From Margaritispora aquatica (Eukaryota > Ascomycota > Leotiomycetes > Helotiales > Discinellaceae), in assembly GCA_007644065.1 (NCBI GenBank), contig VJWN01000003.1, forward strand, positions 1,178,001-1,242,000: 64,000 nt of DNA, given 5' to 3'. Position 1 is the first letter of the stretch; each line of letters opens with the position of its first letter. The notes below the pieces were generated by a model. The model was not told the DNA's origin. It saw only the letters and a list, made by a program, of their open reading frames with translations, and made no database searches. A program made the position numbers and the translations under genes. Shown here piece after piece: positions 23,612 through 34,098 of this stretch.

Positions 23612-26044
23612 ATGGAAGAGATTACCCCTCATACAGCCCATCCGAGCGAGTCGGCAAATAGAGTCGAGCCAGGTTCAGTTCCACTCTTGATGGCACGATA
23701 TCCTGCGCCTGGAACTTCCAAACCTCTGGATGCTGAAATCATTGCTAGCTCCTGGGTCAAACTTTTCAACAATGCCATCGTCCATCCAAGAATCACAAGC
23801 ATTGCCAGTGTCTTTCTCGAAGAATCATATTGGCGAGACCAACTCTGTCTCTCATGGGACTTCCATACACTCAAAGGGCCCGAGAAAATAGTTTCTCTGC
23901 TCGCTAAGTCCACGAAAAGCTGTCGTATCAAATCCATAGCACTGGACAAGACTTCTACGCTTCGCTGTCCTAGGGCTTCCAAGCTTGACCGTGATGGCAC
24001 GATTGACATTGTGCAAGCATTCCTGACAGTCGAGACAGATGTTGGAACTGGGACAGGAATCGTGCGTCTAGCTCAAGAGAAGGATACATGGAAATCGTAC
24101 ACGTTATTCACCGTGCTCACTGAGCTAAACGAATTTGAGCCGACGGTTGGCAGGAAACGACCCTTTGGTACTGAGCATGGCGAGCATCGACCGAGCTCAA
24201 ATTGGCAAGAGCGTCGGGACCTAGAAGTGGAATTTGAAGATGGTGAAGAGCCAACTGTGCTCATTGTTGGTAAGTCAATGTGTTGCATCGTTTGACACAT
24301 TCATTGATCTAGGAACCCAGGTGCCGGCCAAGCAGGTCTCTCAATAGCAGCCAGACTCAAGATGCTCAACATCCAGTCGCTCATCGTGGATCGAGAAGAG
24401 CGGATTGGTGATAATTGGCGAAGTCGCTATCACCAGCTGGTATTGCATGACCCGGTCTGGTATGACCATCTACCGTATCTTCCGTTTCCAGAGACATGGC
24501 CAATTTTTACGCCAAAGGATAAGCTTGGCGATTGGTTTGAGGCGTATGCTAAGCTCATGGATCTAAATGTGTGGACTCGAACCAGTGTAGGCAAGTGTAC
24601 TTGGGATGATGTTGGCAAGAAATGGAGCGTGGTTGTTAACCGTCTCGTGGGTGATAATATGGTAGTGAGACAATTTTATCCAAAGGTGAGTTATATGATA
24701 CTTGAATTATAAGCAGCTAAATAGTACTAACAGTAGTGCTACAGCATATTATTCAGTAAGTGCACATTTTTGCATTCGGTTCAAGCATCAAAAACCCTTT
24801 CTTTTGCATGTCAAGAGAAGTCATAAGCCACTGGCATGCACTTCAAGATCATGAACTTGCACAGTTGCCTTATATATCAAACAGAGAGCACTACCAGGAC
24901 CCGACCAACTGAATTGAGAGCATGAGAGCATAAGAGTTTGAAAGTGGAATAATAAGAGCCCACTATATTCCCTGGAGTTCCAAATTAAGCGAGAATTGCC
25001 AACTGCAAACGACACATTGAGGTCGACGTGAAAGGTACACTAACTAACTACTTTCCAGAGCTACTGGCCACGCCGGAGTTCCCAATTTCCCAACGATACC
25101 AGGCGTCTCTTCCTTCAAAGGCACACTCGTGCACTCCTCGCAATTCACCGGCGCCCCTCCGTCACACAACCTCTCCAAACGCGCCGTCGTAGTTGGATGC
25201 TGCAACTCAGCGCACGACATTGCAGCTGATCTCCATTCGAATGGCTTCGCCGTAACCATGGTCCAGCGCTCCACAACCTACGTTGTCAGTCTCGCCACCA
25301 ACGTGGCGCATATGAGTTCTCTGTACGGCGAAGGCGGTCCCCCAACCGAGGACGCTGATATGCTGTCTTTCGGGCTGCCGAATGCAGTGGTGAAAAGAAT
25401 GGATGTAGATGTTACGAAGGTGAAAGCTCGCACTGATAGGGGATTATTGAGGGGCTTGGAGGAGGTTGGGTTTAGGACTGATATGGGACCAGAGGGGAGT
25501 GGAGTGTAAGTGCATCTGTCCTCGGCTAATTTCTCAATCTCCACAACTACAGGTTGTACGGTGTTGACATTTGTTCAGATGGATAAAATACCTCTCTCGC
25601 GGCGGAGGATACTACCTCGACGTCGGCTGCTCTTCGCTCATAACCAGCCGCCAAATCAGCGTCATTTCCAACCAAACACCCATCTCGATCTCCCCAACGG
25701 GTATCACACTATCCAACAACGTCTTCCTCCCCGCCGACACCATCGTCTTCGCGACCGGGTATCAGAACATGCGGTCATCGACGCGCACCATCTTCGGTGA
25801 CGCGGTGGCAGACAGGACGAACGACGTGTGGGGTTTTGACGAAGAAGGCGAGATCAGGACGATGTGGAGGAAGAGTGGACATGAAGGGTTCTGGTACATG
25901 GGTGGTAATTTGGCCATGTGTAGGTGGTTTAGTCGGCCGTTGGCGCTGATGATTAAAGGGTTGGAGGAGGGCGTTTGGGAGTATCGGAATGAGAATGAGG
26001 ATCATGATACAAATGTGGAGAAAGAGTTGAGAAGTATGTTGTAG
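23612..26044 (+). CDS. FAD-dependent monooxygenase, class B flavin monooxygenase-like
   Basis: Predicted NADPH- and FAD-dependent oxygenase. Five exons: 23612-24269, 24321-24685, 24745-24755, 25059-25505 and 25579-26044, 648 residues. An N-terminal region of about 215 residues resembles an NTF2/SnoaL-like fold. It is followed by the FAD site VLIVGAGQAGLSIAARL, the aromatic-rich HDPVWYDHLPYLPFPETWP, HIIQATGHAGVP, the NADPH site VVVGCCNSAHDIAADL, and a late FATGYQNM motif. Exon 3 is only 11 nt (CAT ATT ATT CA), flanked by introns of 59 and 303 nt; it is needed to keep the HIIQATGH strand. Its natural substrate is not visible. The gene is convergent with nirA and divergent from the sirtuin gene. 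Confidence 0.82.
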
Positions 26045-27167
26045 CCTAGAAGGAACTACGTGGCAGTGTAGTGATTTCGATGAACGAAACATTCATCAGA
26101 TTATCCTCGCACTACTACTTGAATATGAAAAGCAGCTCGATTGGATCCAGCATCATTGTGGGATGATATAGACAGACATTACCTATCTAGATAGCCTACT
26201 ATAATTCCTTTAGAAGTCCCCAGAACCAAGTCCAGAATAAGACAAGCCCTGGTGAATACAATGTTCTCGCTTCCCGCCAATGTGTAAGGCCGTCGTCTCA
26301 CACATCTAGCACAGCAAAGAGATGTATTAACAAATTATCGAACCAGCCAGCCCCTCAATTCCACCCCATGCAAACGCGCAGAGGCTCTCCCGCTAAATTT
26401 CCAACGCCTGCAAGAACTCAGATTCATCATGCATTACACCGCATTCAAATTTTCCCAAGCTACTCCAATAGATAATAACAAGGAAAACAAAGCAAGAAAC
26501 CACCCGCCCACCACAGATCGACAATAATCGATACCCAATCCGTACCTCCACAACTTTACTTGTTTCAAGTCCAGCATACAGCAGCTCACTTGAGAAGGGG
26601 TTTCCAATCGTGAGAAAAGATTAACTTCCCCAACTCCATTGGCCACCCACTAACCAACCTCACGACACACCCGTGAACGCCAACACGTCACAAGCCATTT
26701 CGTGGGAAAGCAGAGTCACATTTCTTTGCTTTTCCTTTTCCTCCTACCTGCAAACCAACATGCCATGCCATTTCCTGAATGTGTATCGGTATCCGCTTTG
26801 AACAAACTCGTACCCTCGTACACACATGCCCAATCGCTAGGGTAGTTGTTTTCACCATAACGGAAATGAGCGATATAAATATATAAATTTCGTATTTTGT
26901 ATAGATAACCCACCCGCCTCAATCTTGGCCTATCCAAGAAGAACGCCATACCGTGCACCTGTCTCTAAGTACATCACGCCAGAAACCCGACTCCTCCGCA
27001 TCCAAAATGCCATCGCTAAGCTAGCAGCCCACCTGAAGCCTCGCTACCTAGGCACATACAAAAAAAACATATTCTATCTCTCTCAATCAATCTACTCGAA
27101 TAATCATAGCGCGCTTGTTCTTTCAATCAATCATACGTTCAAGCATAAATCCAACCCTAAATGCAGA
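26045..27167. other. Intergenic between convergent genes
   Basis: 1.1 kb between the ends of the monooxygenase gene and nirA. AT-rich around 26875-26910. No coding frame with support. Confidence 0.5.
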
Positions 27168-30062
27168 TCACGAGTATGACGACCAGTCGTCTTCTGCATA
27201 CAAGTTGTCACCACTCCCGTGATGACTATGTCCATTCCCATTTCCATTCCCATTTCGATTGCCGTTGCCATTTCGTGACATATAAAACCCTGCTCCAACT
27301 CCCGCGGTTGGATCAGGATCTCCTCGCATAACGCTGAGATTTCCAGCAGATGTGTTGCTGCTTAGATCTCCACCCATACCCCAGTTATCGAAGCCCATCG
27401 CAAGACTAGCTTGGTCCCGCAGCCACCAATCTTGACTCTCCACAAGTGCATCAACACCACCAAACATAGTGTTGGGACTCACTTGTCTGGTCATAGATCC
27501 AGACGCCTCAGATGTAACTCCAGAGTTGTTACGAGATTGAGTATCAGAGCTATGTGCCATGTTGTTGTTTCGTGACATAGATGAAGTAGTGGATGTGAAG
27601 GTCTGTCTGGGATATGGCATAGATGAAATCAATGACTCGTTTGGAAGGACCATAGAACCAATACCGCCATTATTGTAAGATGCATTTGACATTGGGCTGA
27701 CAAGCATCTGCTGGCTTGAACTCGGTCGTGCAAGAGTGTTCGCTCCTGGACTCATATTTGTTGGACGAGAGTCGGGACGGTAGCTGTACAAACTCTGTTG
27801 CAGCTGGTTCTGTAACCGTATTTGTGTCTGAGCTGGCGCGACTGGTGGTGGTAAGGAGATTGGAATCCGAGGTGGAGAGGCATTCGTTGAGGGTGGGGTA
27901 GCCACCACCAACTCTTGCTTTGGAGATGGCACATCAGCCGTGCTAAATGTGCCAAACTTTGCATCTGTACGGGCAAAGACCGTGGATGCCTCTTCAGGTA
28001 GATCAATTTTCCACTTCCGGGCTAAAACGCTCAGAATGCTAAGTGTACGCCTGGCACAAAGCCAATCTTCGCTAATTTCTTCAAGGTGTTTTACACCGTG
28101 TACAATGTCTCTTCGAGCAGTTTTCTCAGGCAGGTTCAATAGATGAATAGTACATGCGGAATGTGCAATGTAGACCGCAATATTGCAGATTTGGCGGAGA
28201 CCATATGTGCGCTTGTATAAGCGCATTAATTTCGAAACCGATGCTGCAGCCTGGGTACATAATTTGCGAGGAGAGACGTGGGATGGTAATGGCGAGTTTG
28301 AAGGATTGTACTTGAGGAAAGGACGGAAAAGATGAATGTACAAAAGATGGAAGAACATGCTATGCAATATTAGTAAGTGTTCAAATATTGATTCGGGTGA
28401 ACATACTGCATTAGGAGAACATTAGGGAGTTGGCCTTCTTTGGGTTCCAACTCCTTGGGCAAATCTTTTCGCCATGCTTCAAGCCTGGTCTGTAACTCTC
28501 CGAGTTTCTTCAACTCTTGAGATCGTCCCACTGATCTTTCTAGATGTTGTGGGTGGTAAAAGAAAATCAACAGATCGCTGCTGATTTCACATAGCGATGA
28601 GATCTGTAATGCGACAGTACGTGTCCTGGATGCCTGCGAATGTAGCTGACCAATACCACTATCTGTGTATGGGGACCAGATATCAGCATCCTCATCAGGG
28701 AATACGTCGTATTTGGGAACCGTAATATTTGAGACTGGCAGTTGAGGTAACCTTCCCAAGTAGTTTGACCAGCATTTGTCGAACAAGAAACAACCCCAGA
28801 AAGTGACTCTTCGAGCATCAATCTCTTTCTCATCCATTACTTCCTTGTTGTTAGTCATTCCCCCAGAATCGAGATTCAATCCCATGTCTTGGGCCATCCG
28901 AAAACTCATCCCTGAGTATACCCAACCTTTTGCCTCCCGACCACACCCTGCTTCCCGAACAGACATCAATGAAAGAGCTTGAATCGTGGTAAGTCTTGGC
29001 TTCTCATATTCATCGTTTTCCACAATCAGCCTCTTAGCTTCGGCGAAAAAGGCATCTCCTTTAGTGGCCGGATCACTTGGATCGCCATATCCTTTCGGAG
29101 AATTCGTGAAATGACATCCCAAAGCTAGCATGGCATTCACTAACAGACTGGAACAATAAACAGTCCGTTTCGGCGTCCCTTGAGGTTTTCCGAGTAGAAA
29201 ATCCCTGTAGAATAGGCTCTTGGAGAGTGTAGTGAAGTATGGGTAATGCCAGGTGAAATACATGTTGATTAAATGTACAATCACCTCTGTATCGTGCGTT
29301 ACTGTCGTCCAACTCGTCAATGGTTCGTCTTGCTGCGTCATAATATCTGCACCATTGAACTCATCATCGTCTTCCGTTGGTTCCAGATAAATAAGGTTTG
29401 ATGTTCCTCCCAGGAAACGGACAGATCCATTCTCTAACCTCAGCTCGCCCATCTTGCCCGACAACTCCGTCTCAAATGTAGGCAGTATAGTCGTGGTATA
29501 TTCCGGGTTAAAATCGAAGTCGTCCTCATCGTCATCCAAGCCATTTTCTTGTCTCAAGATACCATCTGCTACATCATCTAAGCTCTCACAGGTCCTGATC
29601 TGCTTGACCAGACTCGGGACGTCGCTTTCTGATGCGTTGAGTATGGCTTGTATAAGTGTTTGGAGCGTCGAGTTTCGTGTCTTGAGGCTGTCAATCTTTT
29701 CTTTGTACACGCCCTTGCGCCTATGGTCCGAGTTTGGATCGTAAACACATTCTGCTGATCATCAGTCCGAAAACTTTTTAACTCGTCTTGATGCGCCAGA
29801 TTCACTCACCGGTTCCATACACACTCGAGCAGGCGGCACAGCTCGGGGTATTGCCATCACATTTCGATTTTCGCCTTCTGCAGGCAATGCATGCTGTTGA
29901 AACACATCGTCTCTTGATGGCAGCAGCATCTCTACTGCTTCGCGATTTCTTCTTCGATTGCACCCCACTACCAGAACTGGACCCCTCCCGATTATCCATG
30001 GTATCGTCTCCACCACCTCCCAATTTCATCGCCAGAGGGTCTACATCCTTAACGTCTGCCAT
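27168..30062 (-). CDS. nirA: Nitrate assimilation regulator, NirA/NIT4 homologue
   Basis: Zn2Cys6 activator of the nitrate and nitrite assimilation genes; in Aspergillus and Neurospora it acts in the nucleus with the GATA factor AreA/NIT2. Exons 30062-29810, 29751-28407 and 28359-27168 give 929 residues. The zinc cluster is complete (Cys58, 61, 68, 75, 78, 86) and runs into the hallmark ECVYDPNSDHRRKGVY stretch and the coiled coil KEKIDSLKTRNSTLQTLIQ. Fungal_trans motifs such as MSVREAGCGREAKGW and PRKLCTQAAASVSKL follow. The C-terminal 250 residues are Pro/Ser/Asn-rich, ending in Gly-Asn repeats, as expected for an activation domain. The ATG at 30062 is the first in frame. No nitrate transporter or reductase gene lies in this window. 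Confidence 0.92.
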
Positions 30063-32611
30063 GAGTCGCGAAGTTCCAGACACGACTACGGTCCTCGTGT
30101 CGAGTATCTATTTTCTTCCTGTCTTTGAAAGGAATGCAATCCAGTCCAGCCTTCTCTCCCAACGGAAGATCTCCGGTGATTTAGCCTGTGTGTGATGCGA
30201 AGTGCGATGTCCGTAGGTGGGATAATATCGCGTGAGGTATCGGCAGAAGAGTTCAGTTTAGATTGGTCTCGGTACGATTCGGTACGTCAAATAGCGAAGA
30301 GAAATTGAAAGCAAGAGCGTTTCCAAACGTTTTTCAGAGGTGCTGCAAGGCAAGATGTTAAGCCAAATAGAGGGAACTGTTCATTCTCCCCGGAACAGAG
30401 CAACACACTGGCGAATATTGATGATTTGCTGACGGAACTCCCACCCAATGCGGATATGCTTCAATCTGTGATTGTCTGGGGAAAAAGCAATAAAGAGTCC
30501 ATGTCCCCCTCAATTCAATTGGATAATATGGTGGATGAGAGGGATTTGATGGGGGGGTCGTTCATTGAGGCACAAGCCTAAAAAGCCAACCGAAGAGATA
30601 AGAAAGATGTGTGAGGGTTGGAATTGGGAACACTTGATTGGCGCATTGCCTCTTTTTGCACTGTCGATATTTCTTTCTTGTGCTTACTTAGGTGTTGCTG
30701 GTCCAGCTGGCCAAAGCTGGATTGTTCCAGGCGTCTTCCATTGTCGTACTACCATCCCCACCACCCTACATACAGAATCCACAAGGACTAGCTTAGTGTC
30801 CGAGAGTGACTCGAAGGTGAGTTAAGGAGGAAGATCTGATACTGGCCACAGCACATCATAGCTTCATGTTTCGCTCAAGTATATCGGCATACTGATGGTT
30901 GGTTAACTCTGATTTTTGGGTATTTCTAGGTATTACTCAAGCTCAACCCACTATAAGATGATCAGCTGAGGTACGAGTCTCTAATCGTAGAGTATCTAGT
31001 AAGTGCAAGCGAGAGGTATCCTCCAAGCCACTTCAACTCCGTTGCAGAATCAGGAGATTAGGTATATGCCTAAAGGTACTTCCCGATGTTTCTTCGCACT
31101 CAAGTTATTTGCTATACTGTGGCCTTACTATCATCCTGGTTTCGGAGTGTGGGCCGACGAATGCCTCCTACTATTTGCTTTTCATTTCAGATTGAAGGTT
31201 GCTGTTCAGTGACCTGCAACCTCGTTGATCTAGGTCTCAGCATACCCCTCCAGAAAGATGGAGATGCTTCAAATCTTTCTGGCTGTCCATTTTCTTGCTT
31301 TCAGCTCCCTCAAAAAGGCAAACAACCCCGCTCGCTCTCGAAGCCCCTGATTGTTCTTGATCAAGCTATTGGTTTTACGCACTTTCACATACCCAAATGC
31401 GGTTTTTCTAACATGAGGCGCAGTTACTATATTTGTCTTTTCTCCATTCCCTGCCATTAAAAGTTACGAAAGTTGACCGTTGACATCTATTTCTCAACCT
31501 TACCGGTAGTCGTATACTCCGTTATGGCTTGCTTTTCCTGTCTCGATGCAAGCAGTATATCCTGGTAGTATTAATATTTAGGTGGAGAACGCAGTCTTTG
31601 TGAGACTATGCCTTTCCCAATTTCAAGTTCTCACAGAAGCAAGAGCTGTCTCACGGTTCAGACGGCGAAGGTGTCAATGAATCTCACACTTTCAAAAGAA
31701 ATACTTGCTGTATGTTTCGCTGAAGAGCTTCCAAATCCTTGCAAGCTTTCTCAGTTCGTCAAGACTAGTTCTTGATCACAAGATCAATCTGCATACGGTA
31801 TTTGGGCACAATTGTTTTTTGATCTTATCAGATCTTGAGCTGGCAACCTATTTCTAATCCAAACCTCGCCTCGCTACATAGGTATCCGCTGAACCCCCCA
31901 TCACACATCCAAACCCCTTTTTTCATCACTCGCTTGTTCATGCGAAACTTGGAGCTTACCATTGACATGGCATTGTTTTGAGTTGCCTTGAAGTACTTGC
32001 CAATTTGACCTGAAGAAACTGACATATTGATGCTGTATCCCACTTTCAGTCCGCGGAAATCCTCTCTTGTTTTGAGTTACCAACAATGCCCATCCTTCGG
32101 GAATCACTCCCAGATTTGCGCTTCGAGAAGGTCTATTTGTTTCTCTCTGTTCTTGGACATGTACTGATGGGCGATCAAACATTACAGTAACCATTGGAAG
32201 GATGCTGATTTCGCATTTCTTAAATGGGATTTGGTAGGATCGTTCCAGCCTTAAATGGAAAATACCTGGTATTAGAGTGACAGCTATACGAATTTGTAAG
32301 CTTTTCCGAGATTTCTGGATCGAAAATAGAACTTACTGCAACAATTAATCCTAAAATCTCCAAATAGTAGAAACAATCGTTGGATTTAGCTGCATGCTCT
32401 CTGAAGCACCCCCACGCAACTTGAGCGAACATAAGATCAGGTGACCAATATCGACTTCCAAGTTCAGGACCAATACTTTTTGTGAGTCAAAAATCACCCC
32501 GCGTTGACAGCTTCACAAACACCAAAGTCTTCTTCGAAATAAGCCGCCAAGCTGTTCTCTACACGCATAATTCCAAACGCCATACGGCTATCTTCTCCTC
32601 TCCGCAGAATC
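30063..32611. other. Long intergenic region, nothing recognised
   Basis: 2.5 kb upstream of nirA and ARC1. Several short frames (30565, 31003, 31086, 31828) lack domains and overlap each other. I find no RNA gene or transposon. It should contain both divergent promoters. Confidence 0.5.
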
Positions 32612-33880
32612 ATGTCGTCTTTCGCCAACCTCACCTACTCTGACACAGAGCAAGCAGAGATCAATCAATGGCTCACTACCTCTGACCGTCTCAAGGCCAG
32701 CAGCACAGACTCAAAGTCCCTTCTCGATACTCTCAATACCCACCTGGCTTCCCGCACTACCCTGCTTGGTGCTAAGCCCTCAAAGGCAGATGTCGCCCTC
32801 TACCAATCCCTCGCACCACAGGTCTCGTCGTGGACACCTGAGCAACGTACAGGCGAGCATGGCCACCCAAATATTGTCCGTCACCTCGATTTCGTCCAGA
32901 ACTCGCCAGTATTCGGCCTCACTGTCAGCGAAGCAGAGAAGATTAAGATTGATGCGGAAGAGATTCTTTATGTTAAGCCGCCAGTCGACGCGAAAGCCGA
33001 GAAGGAACGCTTGAAGAAGGAAAAGGCAGCTGCAGCTGCAGCTGGAGGTGACAAGGCCATACCAGATCGCACAAACGAAAAGAAAAGCAAGAAGGACAAG
33101 AGTGTTGTGGAGAAGGTTACGGAGGCTGTCGCAGATGCAAAGAACACTGTCGTCGCAGCTGTTAGTGGGGAGGGAGCTTCATCTGGGGCTGGACCAGCTG
33201 AACCTCAAAAGAAGAAGGAAAAGAAGGATAAGGCACCAAAACCACCGAAAGCGCCCGCTGCTACTGCTCCTCTTTCTCCATGTTTGATTGATTTACGTGT
33301 TGGACACATCTTGAAGGCCATCAAGCACCCAGAAGCAGACTCCTTGTTTGTTAGCACTATTGCGATGGGAGACAAGGCAGGAACAGATGACACGACTGAA
33401 TACGAAGGTCAAGTTGTCCGAACCGTCTGCTCCGGATTGAATGGTTTGGTGCCATTGGAGGAGATGCAGGGCCGTAAGGTTGTTGTCGTTGCAAATTTGA
33501 AGCCAGTCAAGATGCGTGGTATCAAGTCTTGCGCAATGGTTCTGGCTGCTTCGCCTAGACTCGCAGAGGGTGAGGAGGACAATCATGCTGGCCCAGTCGA
33601 GCTGGTTACACCCCCACCAGAGTCAGTAGCAGGAGAGCGTGTCTACTTTGAAGGATGGAAGGGAGAGCCAGAGGGTGTCTTGAATCCTAAGAAAAAGATT
33701 TTTGAAACATTACAGCCGGCCTTCACTATCACGAGCGATCTTGCGGTTGCCTTCGATGCTGGTGTTGTCAAAGAGTTGAGCACAGAGGGAGAGGAGCCGA
33801 ATATGAGTGTAGGAAAGCTAGTTACCACTAGCGGAGGTACATGCAAAGTCAAGAGCTTGGTAAACGGGATCGTGAGATAA
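32612..33880 (+). CDS. ARC1: tRNA-binding aminoacyl-tRNA synthetase cofactor, ARC1 type
   Basis: Cytosolic cofactor that in yeast delivers tRNA to methionyl- and glutamyl-tRNA synthetases. Single exon, 422 residues. The N-terminal third (about 10-115) looks like a GST-like helical domain (KPSKADVALYQSLAP, PNIVRHLDFVQNSP). A Lys/Ala-rich basic linker spans 125-220, and the rest is an EMAP-II-like OB-fold with LIDLRVGHILKAIKHPEADS, VCSGLNGLVP, NLKPVKMRGIKS and ASP.. motifs. The C-terminus is intact, ending CKVKSLVNGIVR. A second, broken copy of only its last ~60 codons lies at 38348-38540. Between them sits a DUF3435 recombinase gene, so the present 3' end may have been supplied by an element. 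The next gene beyond the broken copy is DcpS. Confidence 0.9.
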   Translation: MSSFANLTYSDTEQAEINQWLTTSDRLKASSTDSKSLLDTLNTHLASRTTLLGAKPSKADVALYQSLAPQVSSWTPEQRTGEHGHPNIVRHLDFVQNSPVFGLTVSEAEKIKIDAEEILYVKPPVDAKAEKERLKKEKAAAAAAGGDKAIPDRTNEKKSKKDKSVVEKVTEAVADAKNTVVAAVSGEGASSGAGPAEPQKKKEKKDKAPKPPKAPAATAPLSPCLIDLRVGHILKAIKHPEADSLFVSTIAMGDKAGTDDTTEYEGQVVRTVCSGLNGLVPLEEMQGRKVVVVANLKPVKMRGIKSCAMVLAASPRLAEGEEDNHAGPVELVTPPPESVAGERVYFEGWKGEPEGVLNPKKKIFETLQPAFTITSDLAVAFDAGVVKELSTEGEEPNMSVGKLVTTSGGTCKVKSLVNGIVR

Positions 33881-33932
33881 TTCTTGACTCTGTAATAGCT
33901 ACGCCCAAGAGATACTCCAGCAATCCATCATG

Positions 33933-34004
33933 CCTGCTATCATACATGCTCATTATGTCTGCTCATTATGTCTGCTCATCATATCTGCTAATCATACCTG
34001 CTCC
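33933..34004. repeat. 13-bp tandem repeat just after ARC1
   Basis: About 5.5 imperfect copies of a TCTGCTCATTATG-like unit: 33933-33944, 33945-33957, 33958-33970, 33971-33983, 33984-33996 and a partial copy. It begins 52 bp after the ARC1 stop codon and ends 95 bp before the recombinase gene's 3' end, a position that would suit an element end. Confidence 0.85.
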
Positions 34005-34098
34005 AAACCATAAGCGCCCTGAGCAATAACAACTCCTCCTAGATACATAGCCGACTATCTTATGCTCCATGACAGTGCAACCCTCTTCCACAACAACT

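Noticed and set aside
16984..26044. A secondary metabolite gene cluster (nitrilase, transcription factor, monooxygenase)
   Set aside because: No backbone enzyme such as PKS, NRPS or terpene synthase is present, and a sirtuin lies between the members.
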